64,000 nucleotides of DNA from PALSA-911 sp963743035 (GCA_963743035.1 CAVUOB010000018.1:62001-126000), one strand, 5' to 3'; positions 1 through 9,221 are shown, numbered from the stretch's first letter. Notes: a model not told the origin generated them from the sequence alone. Program-made: numbers and translations.

Positions 1-1005
1 ACGGGCGTCCGCAGCCTGTGGCGCTACCGCGCGGCGCTGCCGCTGGCCTGCGACGCGCCGATCAGCATGGGGGAAGGCTGCACTCCGCTGATCGCGCACC
101 AGCTCTATGGCGCCGATGCCCTGCTGAAATGCGAATGGTTCATGCCCACCGGCAGTTTCAAGGACCGTGGCGCCAGCGTCATGCTGTCGCTGCTGCGCGC
201 GCAGGATATCACCGATGTGCTGGAGGACAGTTCCGGCAATGGCGGCGCCGCGGTCTCGGCCTATGCCGCCGCCGGCGGAATGCGCGCCACCATCCTGGCG
301 CCGGCTTCCACCAGCCCGGCCAAGACCGTGCAGATGCGCGCGCATAAGGCGTTCGTGGACCTGATCCCCGGCAGCCGGCAGGACACGGCGGATGCGGCGG
401 TGGCGCGGGCGGAAAGCGTGTTCTACGCCAGCCACAACTGGCATCCGTTCTTCCTGCAGGGCACCAAGACGCTGGCCTACGAGCTGTGGGAGGATCTGGG
501 CTTTTCCGCGCCCGACAACGTCATCGTGCCCTGTGGCGCCGGCTCCAATGTGCTCGGCTGCGAGATCGGTTTTGCCGAGCTGCTGCGCGCCGGACAGATC
601 GAGCGGATGCCGCGCATCTTCGCCGCCCAGCCGGCGAATTGCGGCCCGATCGCCGCGGCCTTTCTCGCCGGCTCTGACACCGCGATCGCCTGCGACATCC
701 GCCCGACCATCGCGGAAGGGACCGCCATCGCCCAGCCGATCCGCCTGCCGGAGATACTGGGCACGCTGCGGGAAACCGACGGCGGCGCGGTGCTGCTCAG
801 CGAGCAGGAGATCGGCCGGGCGACGCTCGATCTGGCGGCGATGGGCATCTATGTCGAGCCGACCAGCGCCCAGGTTGCCGCCGCGTTCGGCAAGCTGCTG
901 GCTTCCGGTGCGGTGTCGGCGGGACAGAGGACCGTTCTGGTGCTGACCGGCAGCGGGCTGAAGGCCACGCCGCGCATCGCCGAATTGCTGGGAGTGCAGC
1001 TTTGA
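1..1005 (+). CDS. PLP-dependent lyase, threonine synthase-like (5' partial)
   Basis: The reading frame is open from base 1, so the start lies outside the window; 334 residues are visible. The motif PTGSFKDRG (Lys at visible residue 54) is the PLP-lysine signature of the fold type II family that includes threonine synthase, threonine dehydratase and diaminopropionate ammonia-lyase. An SSGNGGAAVSAYAA stretch resembles the phosphate-binding Ser/Asn loop, and GAGSNVLG and LTGSGLK fit the cofactor phosphate pocket and C-terminal part. The enzyme probably does beta-elimination or beta/gamma-replacement on an amino acid; the substrate cannot be read from sequence. It ends 10 bp before an M81 peptidase and is followed by a DSD1 enzyme, so it probably belongs to a catabolic operon rather than to threonine biosynthesis. 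Confidence 0.85.
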   Translation, partial: TGVRSLWRYRAALPLACDAPISMGEGCTPLIAHQLYGADALLKCEWFMPTGSFKDRGASVMLSLLRAQDITDVLEDSSGNGGAAVSAYAAAGGMRATILAPASTSPAKTVQMRAHKAFVDLIPGSRQDTADAAVARAESVFYASHNWHPFFLQGTKTLAYELWEDLGFSAPDNVIVPCGAGSNVLGCEIGFAELLRAGQIERMPRIFAAQPANCGPIAAAFLAGSDTAIACDIRPTIAEGTAIAQPIRLPEILGTLRETDGGAVLLSEQEIGRATLDLAAMGIYVEPTSAQVAAAFGKLLASGAVSAGQRTVLVLTGSGLKATPRIAELLGVQL

Positions 1006-1015
1006 GGCTTGTGAC

Positions 1016-2569
1016 ATGAGCGGTCCGCGCATTGCCCTGCTGGGCTTCTCCATCGAATGCAACCGCTTCGCCCCGGTGGCGAGAGAGGCGGATTTCGCCG
1101 GCAAGACCCTGCTGACCGGCCAGGAAATGCTGGAAGACGCCCGTTCCGCGGCGCCGCACATGCTGGGCGAGATGCCCGGGTTCGTGGCCGACATGGACGC
1201 TTCCGGCGCGTGGCAGCCGGTGCCCTGCCTGCTGGCGATGGCCGAGCCGAACGGACCGGTGGAGCATGCGTTCTTCCGCCGCATGATGGCGCAATGGGAG
1301 CGCGAGTTGCGCGCCGCCGGCGAGTTGGACGGCGTCTACTGCGTCATGCACGGCGCCGGGCTGACTACCGAGGACCACGACCCCGAAGGCACGATCCTGA
1401 CCATGGTGCGAAGCCTGCTTGGCCCGGGCGTGAAGATCGTCGCCACCTACGATCTGCACGCCAATGTCGCGCCGGCGGATGTCGAGACCATCGACGCCTA
1501 TATCGGCTATCGCACCAACCCGCATATGGACATGCGCGAACGCGGCGCGGAGGCGGCGCAGACCCTGCGCAAGCTGCTGGCGGGCACGAAGACCCATATC
1601 GCCCATGTCCGCCTGCCGATCGTGCCGCCCACCGTCACCCAGCTCACCGGCAAGGACGCCAATGACCGGCCCTATGGCGAACTCATCGACCTCGGCCAGC
1701 GCCGCATGCACGAGCCGCCTTTTGCCGGGCGCGTGCTGAACGTCTCGGTCATGGGCGGCTTCGCCTACGCCGACACGCCGTTCAACGGACTGACCGCGGT
1801 GGTGACCGCGACCGACGCGCAATCCGCCCGGGCGCTGGCGCGGGAGATCGCCGAAGCCGGCTGGGCGCGGCGCGATCGTTTCAGCCCGAAGCTGACCTCG
1901 CTCGAGGATGCCATGCGCCTGGCCAGGGCCACCGAGGACCCGGCCCGCCCGGCGCTGATCTTCGCCGATGTGGCCGACAACCCCGGCGGCGGCGGGCGGG
2001 GGAACACGATGTACATCCTCGATGCCTTCCTGAAGGCCGGCGTGCGGGACGCGATCGTCGGCGTCATATTCGATCCGGCCCTGGCGGCGGAGGCGCATGC
2101 GCTGGGCGCCGGCGCCGCCTTCGTCGCGCGCTTCAATCGCGATGGCGGCGATGCGTTTTCCAAACCGCTCTACGCCCCCGCCACGATCCGCGCGCTGCAT
2201 CCCGGGCCGGTGCTGGCCCGGCGCGGCATCTTCGCCGGCGGATCGATCGATCTCGGTCCCTCCGCCGCGCTGCAGATCGGCGGCATAACCGTCGTGGTCA
2301 TCTCCCGGCGCATCCAATGCGCCGATCCCGCCTTCCTCGAAAGTTTCGGGCTCAACATCGGCGCCGCGCGCGTCGTGGTGGTGAAGTCGCGCGGCCATTT
2401 CCGCGGCGGTTTCGACGAATTCTTCCGCCACGAACAGGTGATCGAAGTGGATGCGCCCGGCCTGACCAGCCCGATCCTCTCCCGGTTCGACTGGCAGCAC
2501 ATGCCGCGCCCGGTGATCCCCATCGACGCGTCCGCCACATGGGACGCAGAAGCAGGAAATTCCGTATGA
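1016..2569 (+). CDS. M81 family metallopeptidase (MlrC-like)
   Basis: 517 residues, the usual length of the MlrC (microcystinase C) / DUF1485 family. The N-terminal catalytic half carries MHGAG (111-115), DLHAN (146-150) and YRTNPHMD (165-172), matching the conserved metal-site blocks of M81 proteins; the C-terminal half (about 310-500) contains the GGGGRGN loop typical of the family. MlrC itself hydrolyses a linear peptide, but most M81 members lie in amino-acid or small-amide catabolic operons and their substrates are unknown. Here it sits between two PLP enzymes, 10 bp after the first and overlapping the next by ATGA (2566-2569), so the three are almost certainly co-translated. Function beyond a metal-dependent amide or peptide hydrolase is inference. 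Confidence 0.88.
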   Translation: MSGPRIALLGFSIECNRFAPVAREADFAGKTLLTGQEMLEDARSAAPHMLGEMPGFVADMDASGAWQPVPCLLAMAEPNGPVEHAFFRRMMAQWERELRAAGELDGVYCVMHGAGLTTEDHDPEGTILTMVRSLLGPGVKIVATYDLHANVAPADVETIDAYIGYRTNPHMDMRERGAEAAQTLRKLLAGTKTHIAHVRLPIVPPTVTQLTGKDANDRPYGELIDLGQRRMHEPPFAGRVLNVSVMGGFAYADTPFNGLTAVVTATDAQSARALAREIAEAGWARRDRFSPKLTSLEDAMRLARATEDPARPALIFADVADNPGGGGRGNTMYILDAFLKAGVRDAIVGVIFDPALAAEAHALGAGAAFVARFNRDGGDAFSKPLYAPATIRALHPGPVLARRGIFAGGSIDLGPSAALQIGGITVVVISRRIQCADPAFLESFGLNIGAARVVVVKSRGHFRGGFDEFFRHEQVIEVDAPGLTSPILSRFDWQHMPRPVIPIDASATWDAEAGNSV

Positions 2570-3663
2570 AACTGACCGACCTGCCGACCCCGTGCCTGGT
2601 GCTGGACCGGGCGAAGCTGCGCCATAACATCAAGACCATGGCCGATGCGCTGGCCCGCCACGGCGTGCCGCTGCGCCCGCACATGAAAACCGCCAAATCG
2701 ATCGACGTCGCGCGCCTGGTGCTGGACGGCCAGTCTGGCGGCATCACCGTCTCCACCCTGGCGGAGGCGGAATATTTCAGCGCCCACGGCATCACCGATA
2801 TCCTGTACGCGGTCGGCATCACGCCGCAGAAACTGGACCAGATCGCCAAGCTGAACGCCGCCGGCGCCAAGGTGATGGTGATCACCGACGATCTCGACAC
2901 CGCCGCCGCCATCGCCGCCCATCCCACGCCGCCGCGCTGCCTGATCGAGATCGATACCGGCGAAGCCCGCGGCGGCGTCGGGCCCAATGACGATCTGCTG
3001 CTGGCCATCGCCGCAACCCTCGGCGCCAGTTTTGGTGGTGTCATGACCCATGCCGGGCACAGCTATGCCGGGCGCACGAACGCGGACATGGCCGCCATCG
3101 CCGCGGACGAGCGCGCCGGCGCGGTACGCGCCGCGGACCGGCTGCGCCAGGCCGGCCATGACTGCGCCATCGTCTCGGTCGGCAGCTCGCCCACCGCCCT
3201 GCATGCCCAGTCGCTGGACGGCGTGACGGAAGTGCGTGCCGGCGTCTACATGTTCGGCGATCTGTTCCAGGCGGAGATCGGCACCCACGGTCTGGACGAC
3301 ATCGCGGTGACCGTGCTCACCAGCGTCATCGGCCGCCGCCCGGGCCGGCTGCTGGTCGACGCCGGCGGCCTGGCGCTGTCCAAGGACCGCAGCACCGAGG
3401 CCGTGCCGAAGGATTACGGCTTCGGCCTTATGCTGGACCTGGACGGCACGCGCCGGCACGGCGATGCCATCGTCCGGCGCGCCTACCAGGAACACGGCCT
3501 GATCGACCTCGACCCCGAGCACCCGCTGGAACTGCCGGTCGGCGGCCGCGTGCGCATCGCACCGAATCACACCTGCATGACGGCCGCGGCGCATGACCGC
3601 TATTTCGTCGTGGAAGGCAACGACGAAGTCGTTGCCGTCTGGCCCCGCGTCAACGGCTGGTAG
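2566..3663 (+). CDS. DSD1 family PLP-dependent enzyme (D-threonine aldolase / D-serine dehydratase-like)
   Basis: 365 residues. The frame stays open further upstream, but the ATG at 2566 overlaps the M81 stop codon (ATGA) and gives the canonical N-terminus MKLTDLPTPCLVLD. Fold type III (alanine racemase-like) barrel: the PLP lysine is K41 in RPHMKTAK. The metal site of D-threonine aldolase and eukaryotic-type D-serine dehydratase is seen as H335 and C337 in NHTCMTAA near the C-terminus. The family cleaves or dehydrates D-3-hydroxy amino acids using PLP plus a divalent metal. With the upstream PLP lyase and M81 hydrolase it may work on a D- or N-acylated hydroxy-amino acid; that substrate is a guess. 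Confidence 0.88.
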   Translation: MKLTDLPTPCLVLDRAKLRHNIKTMADALARHGVPLRPHMKTAKSIDVARLVLDGQSGGITVSTLAEAEYFSAHGITDILYAVGITPQKLDQIAKLNAAGAKVMVITDDLDTAAAIAAHPTPPRCLIEIDTGEARGGVGPNDDLLLAIAATLGASFGGVMTHAGHSYAGRTNADMAAIAADERAGAVRAADRLRQAGHDCAIVSVGSSPTALHAQSLDGVTEVRAGVYMFGDLFQAEIGTHGLDDIAVTVLTSVIGRRPGRLLVDAGGLALSKDRSTEAVPKDYGFGLMLDLDGTRRHGDAIVRRAYQEHGLIDLDPEHPLELPVGGRVRIAPNHTCMTAAAHDRYFVVEGNDEVVAVWPRVNGW

Positions 3664-3665
3664 GA

Positions 3666-3922
3666 TTGGGGCTCCGCCCCAAACCCCGGCACGGTCCGGC
3701 GCGCGCCTTCGCGCGACGCTCTGCCCTGCACCCGCCAAGGGACAGTCGTCCCTTGGATCCCTCGGACTGGTTTGTTGAGAAGAGGGCCATGACATAGCCT
3801 ATCAACGGCTACGTCGATTATGCCCCCTTTCCCGACAAACTAATTGAAATGGGTCCAGGGAACGAGTTCCCTTGCGGGGTGAAGGGGCAGAGCCCCTTCT
3901 GGGGTTTGGGGCAAAGCCCCAA
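3666..3922. repeat. Cluster of five short palindromes (REP-like / terminator-like)
   Basis: The 265-bp gap between two convergent genes holds five hairpins: TTGGGGC-TCC-GCCCCAA (3666-3682), CCAAGGGAC-AGTC-GTCCCTTGG (3735-3756), AGGGAAC-GA-GTTCCCT (3857-3872), AAGGGGC-AGA-GCCCCTT (3882-3898) and TTGGGGC-AAA-GCCCCAA (3906-3922). The first and last share the same 7-bp arms. The last is followed by TTTT on the plus strand and could terminate the upstream operon. The rest look like dispersed intergenic palindromes. No coding sequence is visible here. Confidence 0.75.
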
Positions 3923-3926
3923 TTTT
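3906..3926 (+). terminator. Candidate rho-independent terminator
   Basis: A 7-bp perfect stem (TTGGGGC/GCCCCAA) with an AAA loop is followed by TTTT. It lies downstream of the DSD1 gene and immediately past the stop of the convergent acyl-CoA ligase gene. The short U-run makes it a weak intrinsic terminator by standard criteria. Confidence 0.45.
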
Positions 3927-3928
3927 CC

Positions 3929-5483
3929 CTACGCCGGCTTTCCCTCGGTCAGCCATTTTTCCACTTCATGGCGCAGGATCTTGCCGGTGGTCGAGCGCGG
4001 CAGTTCGTCTGCGCCGACGAAATGGATCTGCTTTGGGCGCTTGTAGCCGGCGAGCTGATCGCGGCATCGGGCGAGCAGTTCCTCCGCCGTCACGGACCCG
4101 TCGCGCCGTGCGATGAACGCGACCGGCACCTCGCCCCAATGCGCATCCGCCCGGCGCACCACCACCGCGTCGGCGACGCGGGCATCCGCCAGCAGCACGC
4201 GCTCGATCTCCGCCGGGTAGATGTTCTCGCCGCCGGACTTGATCATGTACTTGACCCGGTCGACGAAATCGATCGTGCCGTCCGGGTTGCGTCGGCAGAT
4301 GTCACCGATATGAAACCATCCATTGCGGAAATCATGCGCATTCGCTTCCGCGGCGTTCCAGTAGCCGCTGAACAGCGTCGGGCCGCGCAATGCCACCTCT
4401 CCGGGCGTGCCGTCCGCGCACGTCGCGGTCCTCGGGGTCCACCAGGCGGAACGCGCCGCTCGCGCAGGGGGTCTTGGACAGCCGCTCCGGCACGATGCCG
4501 GGCGCGAAGCGGCCGGCGGAGAATGGCGGCAATCCGGCCTCGGTCGAACCGAGCGTGTTGGCGTAGGGCGTGCGCAGCAGTCCGGTGATTTCGGCGATCT
4601 GGTGCAGCGGCACCAGGTCGGCCATGGCGCCGGCCAGCTTGATCGGCGCCGGCGTGATCGGCCGGCGGCGGATTTCCGCGATCAGCTCCCCGATCATGCC
4701 GGGCATCAGCAGCAGCCACCATTGCGGCTCGGTCTCGATCGCGTGGATCAGGCGCCCAGGATCGTAGCGCGGGATCACCACCACCTTGCCGCCGAGGCAC
4801 AGCGCGTGGATCGACTGATCGGCGGAGGCCATGTGGTACATCGGCGCCCAGGCGACGAAGCTGTCGCCGGGCGACAGCAGGAAATCCGCGCAGGAGGACA
4901 GCATCCGGGCGATCTGCGCGCGGTGGCTGATCAGCGCCCCCTTCGGCAGCCCCGTCGTGCCGCTGGTGTACAGGATCACCAGCCCGTCCTCGTCGTCCAC
5001 GAACCGGGCGGGCTCGGTGTTTCGCGCCCGGGCCAGGCGCTGCTCGTAATCATCGCCGAGCGCAATTTGCTCGCCGCCGATATCGCCCAGGCGCTGCATC
5101 GTCTCCGCATATAGCGGGGAAACCAGCGTGGCCTTCGGGGTCACCAGCGCGATGCAATGGCGGAGCTCGCGCTCCGACAGCCGCCAGTTCTGCGCCGCGA
5201 CGATGGCACCGAGCTTGCCGGCCGCGAACAGCAGTTCGAGGTATTCCAGCCGGTTCTCCGCCAGGATCGCCACGCGGTCGCCGCGCCCGATATCGAGGCC
5301 GATGAGCACATGGGCGAGCCGGTTCACCCGTTCGTTGAACTGGCGGAAATTCAGCCGCCGCTCGCCGTCCTGCACCGCCGGATGGTCGGGGCGCAGCCGC
5401 GTCTGGGTCAGCAGGCAATCGCCGATCGTCAGGCTCGCGGCCTGGCGGGGAAGCGCGTGTGGGTCCGGGTGACCGCCTGGCAT
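3929..5483 (-). pseudogene. Acyl-CoA synthetase (AMP-dependent ligase), interrupted by a +1 frameshift
   Basis: An ANL-superfamily ligase in two frames. The N-terminal part (from ATG 5483, MPGGHPDPH) has the P-loop ILYTSGTTGLPKGA and YANTLGSTEAGLPP. After a frame change near 4413-4420 the second frame supplies VALRGPTLFSGYWN, GWFHIGDI, the hinge-region DRVKYMIKSGGENIYPAEIE and the C-terminal catalytic lysine in STTGKILRHE. Dropping one base near 4415 joins ...PEDRDV to DGTPGEV and gives a normal 517-residue protein. GTG codons just upstream (around 5492) are closer to the GGGGGGAG ribosome site and may be the true start. It follows a BASS-type permease on the same strand, suggesting organic-acid uptake and activation. 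No other degeneration is seen, so the lesion is either recent or a sequencing error. Confidence 0.8.
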
Positions 5484-5554
5484 CGTCGTCACTGGCACCG
5501 CTCCCCCCCAACGCCGTTGCGCGGAGTATCGGCCGGGGGTCCGGGGCTTGTCCA

Positions 5555-6418
5555 TCACCCGCTGGAATGCTCCCCGGGCCGGCGGCGCAGCAGGATGTAG
5601 CCGCTCACCAGGACGAACGCGACCAGCATGTAGCTGACGATCGTCACCACCACTGCGGGCGGCGCGCGATTGGCGGTGGCGACCAGCAGCGCCAGGCCGA
5701 CATTGCGCATGGCCCCGGCGATGGCCACGGCGTGGCGGGTTTCCGGCAGGGGGCCGCCAAGCAGATGCCCGGCGGCCAGCGCGGCCAGCGTGGTTGCTGC
5801 CGCCGCGGCCATCGGCCACGGGCGCGCGGCCAGGATGACGGCGTGCAGGTCCACCACCTGGCCGATGATCATCGCGATCAGCAGCAGCGCGCCGGCGCGG
5901 CCGAGCAGGGTGCCGATCCGCGCCGCGCGGACCGGCACCACGCTCGCCAGCGCCGCACCGAGGCCGAGCGGCAGAAGCTGGGCCAGGAACACCTGCCTGG
6001 CGACCGCGCCGACATCGACGAACCCGTTGGTGCCGAGGATGCGGTTGCCGATCAGCACCCAGAGCGGCATCGCGGCCACCGCAAGCACGGCCACGGCGAT
6101 CTGCAGCGTCGGCGCGAAGCCGGCATCCCCGCCGGTGCCCAGGGCCCGGCGCAAGGCCAGCGGGGCGCCCGGGGCGATCGCCATCAGCACGATGCCGACC
6201 CGTTCGGCCGGATCGAGCCCGAACGCGAAACCCGCGGCGAAGCCGGCCAGCGGCACGACCACGAGCACGCAGACCAGGCCGCGGAGCAGCAGCGCGGGCG
6301 TGCGGATATGCGCGAAGAACCGCCCGGGCGTGATGGTGGTGCCGATCGACGTCATCACCGAGAACACGGTCGCGAAGGACAGCGTGTTGATCAGCCAGAG
6401 CGGGATGATCGGGGTCAT
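5555..6418 (-). CDS. Bile acid:sodium symporter (BASS)-like permease
   Basis: 287 residues, almost entirely hydrophobic, with about nine or ten predicted membrane segments, which fits the BASS/arsenite-permease fold of SBF-like bacterial transporters. A GTG at 6427 extends the frame by three residues; the ATG at 6418 (MTPIIPLWLINTL) is preferred. Relatives carry bile acids, pyruvate, pantoate or other organic anions with sodium; which one applies here is not readable. The downstream acyl-CoA ligase on the same strand, about 70-90 bp away, suggests an organic acid substrate. Confidence 0.72.
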   Translation of the reverse strand: MTPIIPLWLINTLSFATVFSVMTSIGTTITPGRFFAHIRTPALLLRGLVCVLVVVPLAGFAAGFAFGLDPAERVGIVLMAIAPGAPLALRRALGTGGDAGFAPTLQIAVAVLAVAAMPLWVLIGNRILGTNGFVDVGAVARQVFLAQLLPLGLGAALASVVPVRAARIGTLLGRAGALLLIAMIIGQVVDLHAVILAARPWPMAAAAATTLAALAAGHLLGGPLPETRHAVAIAGAMRNVGLALLVATANRAPPAVVVTIVSYMLVAFVLVSGYILLRRRPGEHSSG

Positions 6419-6464
6419 GTGTTCCACCGGGAGCGGGGCGCCGCGAAAGGGTGTGGGCGGCCCA

Positions 6465-6740
6465 TTACCGCGTCATCCGCGCCAGCGTCGCAATCAGCTC
6501 ATCGACCTTGCGGCGCTGGTCGTCCAGATCGCCGGCGGTGAACGCATCGGCGACGCAGTGGGACACGTGATCGCGCAGCACCTGCTCCTCCACCTTGTGC
6601 AGCGCGGCGCGGACCGCGCTGATCTGCGTCAGCACGTCGACGCAGTAGCGGTCCTCCTCGACCATGCGCGTCAATCCGCCAACCTGGCCCTCGATGCGCC
6701 TGAGGCGCGTCACCACGGCCTTCCTCGTCGCGTCATTCAT
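6465..6740 (-). CDS. csoR: CsoR-family metal-sensing transcriptional repressor
   Basis: 91 residues, all-helical DUF156 fold. The copper-binding triad of CsoR is present with the right spacing: C33, H58 and C62 (C-x24-H-x3-C), in YCVDVLTQ and DHVSHC. The preceding frame is open to 6803, but MNDATRKAVVTRLRRIEGQ is the family's usual N-terminus. It is divergent from a copper P-type ATPase, with a TATACCC/GGGTATA palindrome between them. That is the classic arrangement in which apo-CsoR represses the pump and Cu(I) releases it. FrmR and RcnR paralogues have a different ligand set, so CsoR is favoured. Confidence 0.88.
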   Translation of the reverse strand: MNDATRKAVVTRLRRIEGQVGGLTRMVEEDRYCVDVLTQISAVRAALHKVEEQVLRDHVSHCVADAFTAGDLDDQRRKVDELIATLARMTR

Positions 6741-6759
6741 GGACACCGCCTCTTGATAA

Positions 6760-6778
6760 TATACCCATGGGGGGTATA
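6760..6778. promoter_or_regulatory. CsoR-type operator
   Basis: A perfect 7-bp inverted repeat TATACCC (6760-6766) and GGGTATA (6772-6778) with a 5-bp spacer lies between the divergent csoR-like and copper ATPase genes. GC-centred TACCC...GGGTA palindromes are known CsoR/RcnR-family operators, so it probably controls both genes. Confidence 0.75.
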
Positions 6779-6845
6779 TAGCCTGGGGCCGCCGTTCTGT
6801 CATCCGGTGATCGCGGCGATCGGGTCATAACCATGGAGCATCGTA

Positions 6846-9221
6846 ATGACGGAGACCGGGACTGCCCATGCGCATTGTCATCATGCGCATCCGCCGGCGG
6901 CGGAGGGGGGCGCCGCGGATGCGCGGGTGATCGATCCCGTCTGCGGCATGAAGGTCGATCCGGCGACCTCGAAGCATCGCCATGAGCATGACCACCGGAT
7001 GTTCCATTTCTGCTCGGCGCGTTGCCGGGAGAAGTTCATCGCCGATCCCGGGGCCTACCTGAACCCCGCACCGGCCCCGGCGGCGGCGCCGCCGACGCCC
7101 GCGGGGACGATCTTCACCTGCCCGATGCATCCGGAGATCCGCCAGGAAGGTCCGGGCGCCTGCCCGATCTGCGGCATGGCGCTGGAACCGCTCGCCATCA
7201 CCGCCGAGGCGGGGCCGAATGCCGAGCTGATCGACATGACGCGCCGGTTCTGGTTCGGCCTGGTGCTGACGCTGCCGCTGATGGTGCTGGAGATGGGCGG
7301 GCATATCCCGGCGCTCGGCCTGCATCATCTGATCCCCCCGCGCCTGTCGGGCTGGGTCCAGTTCGTTTTGGCTACGCCCGTGGTGCTGTGGGCGGGCTGG
7401 CCGTTCTTCCAGCGGGCCTGGGCGTCGGTGGTTCATCGCAGCCTGAACATGTTCAGCCTGATCGCGCTCGGCACCGGTGCCGCGTATCTCTACAGCCTGG
7501 TGGCGACGGTGGTGCCCGGCGTGTTTCCCGCCGGTTTCCGCGGCATGGACGGGGCGGTGGCGGTGTATTTCGAGGCCGCCGCGGCGATCACCGTGCTGGT
7601 GCTGCTGGGCCAGGTGCTGGAACTGCGCGCGCGCGAGCAGACCGGCGGGGCCATTCGCGCCCTGCTGAACCTTGCCCCGAAGACCGCGCGGCGCATCCGC
7701 CCGGACGGCGAGGACGAGGAAATCCCGCTGGAGCAGGTCGTGGTCGGCGACCGGCTGCGGGTGCGCCCCGGCGACGGCGTGCCGGTGGATGGCGCCGTGC
7801 TGGAAGGCAGCAGCGCGGTCGACGAGTCGATGGTGACCGGGGAGGCGATGCCGGCGCCGAAGCAGGCCGGCGACAGCTTGATCGGCGGCACCGTGAACGG
7901 CACCGGCGCCCTGGTCATGCGGGCCGACAAGATCGGCGCCGACACCATGCTGGCGCGCATCGTCGCCATGGTGGCGGAAGCGCAGCGCAGCCGGGCGCCG
8001 ATCCAGCGCCTGGCGGATACGGTGTCGGGGTATTTCGTGCCGGGGGTGATTGCCGTGGCGGCGCTGGCGTTCCTGGGCTGGGCGGTCTGGGGTCCGGCGC
8101 CGGCGCTGGCCTACGGGCTGATCGCGGCAGTGTCGGTGCTCATCATCGCCTGCCCCTGCGCGCTTGGGCTGGCGACGCCGATGTCGATCATGGTCGGCGT
8201 CGGCAAGGGGGCCGCAGGCGGCGTGCTGATCAAATCCGCCGAGGCGCTGGAACGCATGGAGAAGGTGGATACGCTGGTTGTCGACAAGACCGGCACGCTG
8301 ACCGAGGGCCGGCCGCGCGTGGTGGCGGTGCTGCCGGCCACGGACTGGTCGGAGGCGGATATCCTGCCCTTGGCCGCCGGCCTGGAGCGATCGAGCGAGC
8401 ATCCGCTGGCCGCCGCGATCGTGGCCGCGGCACGCGACCGCGCCTTGTCCCTGGCGGAGCCCACGGATTTCGCCTCGGTCACCGGCAAGGGCGTCACCGG
8501 CCGGGTCGGCGGCCGCGCCGTGGCGCTCGGCAATGCCAGGCTCATGGACGAGCTCGGCGTCGATCTCGGGGGGCTTGCCGCGCAGGCCGACGGGTTGCGC
8601 CGCGACGGCGCGACGGCGCTGTTCCTGGCGGTGGACGGCAAGGCGGGCGGCGTGATCGCCATCGCCGATCCGATCAAGCCGACGACGAAGGCGGCGCTCG
8701 ACAGCCTGCGGGCGGATGGCGTGCGCATCGTCATGCTGACCGGCGACAACCGGACCACCGCCGAGGCGGTGGGGCGCCAGCTCGGTATCACCGATATCGA
8801 GGCCGACGTGCTGCCGCAGGACAAGAACCGGATCGTCCGGCGCCTGCGCGGCGAGGGCAGGGTGGTGGCGATGGCGGGCGATGGCGTGAACGACGCACCG
8901 GCGCTGGCGGAAGCCGATGTCGGCATCGCCATGGGCACCGGCACCGAGGTGGCGATCCAGAGCGCGGGGGTGACGCTGGTGAAGGGCGACCTCGCTGGCA
9001 TCGCGCGGGCCCGCGCGCTCAGCCGCGCGACGATGCGCAACATCCGGCAGAATTTGACGCTGGCCTTCGTCTACAATGCCGCGGGGATCCCGATCGCCGC
9101 CGGGGTTCTGTATCCCTCGCTCGGCATTCTGCTCAGCCCGATCGTCGCGGCGCTGGCGATGGCGTTGAGCTCGGTATCGGTGATCGGCAATGCGCTGCGG
9201 CTGCGCTCGGCGCGACTATAG
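6846..9221 (+). CDS. copA: Copper-translocating P-type ATPase with YHS and HMBD N-terminal domains
   Basis: 791 residues. The N-terminus is His-rich (HAHCHHAH), followed by a YHS-type domain (about 28-72, DPVCGMKV ... FHFCSARCREKF) and a heavy-metal-binding domain (about 89-117, FTCPMHPEI ... CPICGM) in place of the usual CxxC ferredoxin-like domains. The P1B core follows: TGEAMP actuator loop, the membrane ion motif C436-P-C438, the phosphorylation site DKTGT (D480) and the GDGVNDAP hinge (678-685). It exports Cu(I) from the cytoplasm using ATP. Its promoter carries the CsoR-type operator, so copper induction is expected. Confidence 0.92.
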   Translation: MTETGTAHAHCHHAHPPAAEGGAADARVIDPVCGMKVDPATSKHRHEHDHRMFHFCSARCREKFIADPGAYLNPAPAPAAAPPTPAGTIFTCPMHPEIRQEGPGACPICGMALEPLAITAEAGPNAELIDMTRRFWFGLVLTLPLMVLEMGGHIPALGLHHLIPPRLSGWVQFVLATPVVLWAGWPFFQRAWASVVHRSLNMFSLIALGTGAAYLYSLVATVVPGVFPAGFRGMDGAVAVYFEAAAAITVLVLLGQVLELRAREQTGGAIRALLNLAPKTARRIRPDGEDEEIPLEQVVVGDRLRVRPGDGVPVDGAVLEGSSAVDESMVTGEAMPAPKQAGDSLIGGTVNGTGALVMRADKIGADTMLARIVAMVAEAQRSRAPIQRLADTVSGYFVPGVIAVAALAFLGWAVWGPAPALAYGLIAAVSVLIIACPCALGLATPMSIMVGVGKGAAGGVLIKSAEALERMEKVDTLVVDKTGTLTEGRPRVVAVLPATDWSEADILPLAAGLERSSEHPLAAAIVAAARDRALSLAEPTDFASVTGKGVTGRVGGRAVALGNARLMDELGVDLGGLAAQADGLRRDGATALFLAVDGKAGGVIAIADPIKPTTKAALDSLRADGVRIVMLTGDNRTTAEAVGRQLGITDIEADVLPQDKNRIVRRLRGEGRVVAMAGDGVNDAPALAEADVGIAMGTGTEVAIQSAGVTLVKGDLAGIARARALSRATMRNIRQNLTLAFVYNAAGIPIAAGVLYPSLGILLSPIVAALAMALSSVSVIGNALRLRSARL

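Noticed and set aside
797..3795. Long minus-strand frames over the first operon
   Set aside because: They mirror the M81 and DSD1 genes, contain arginine/histidine-rich text and no domain; the plus-strand genes are clear families.
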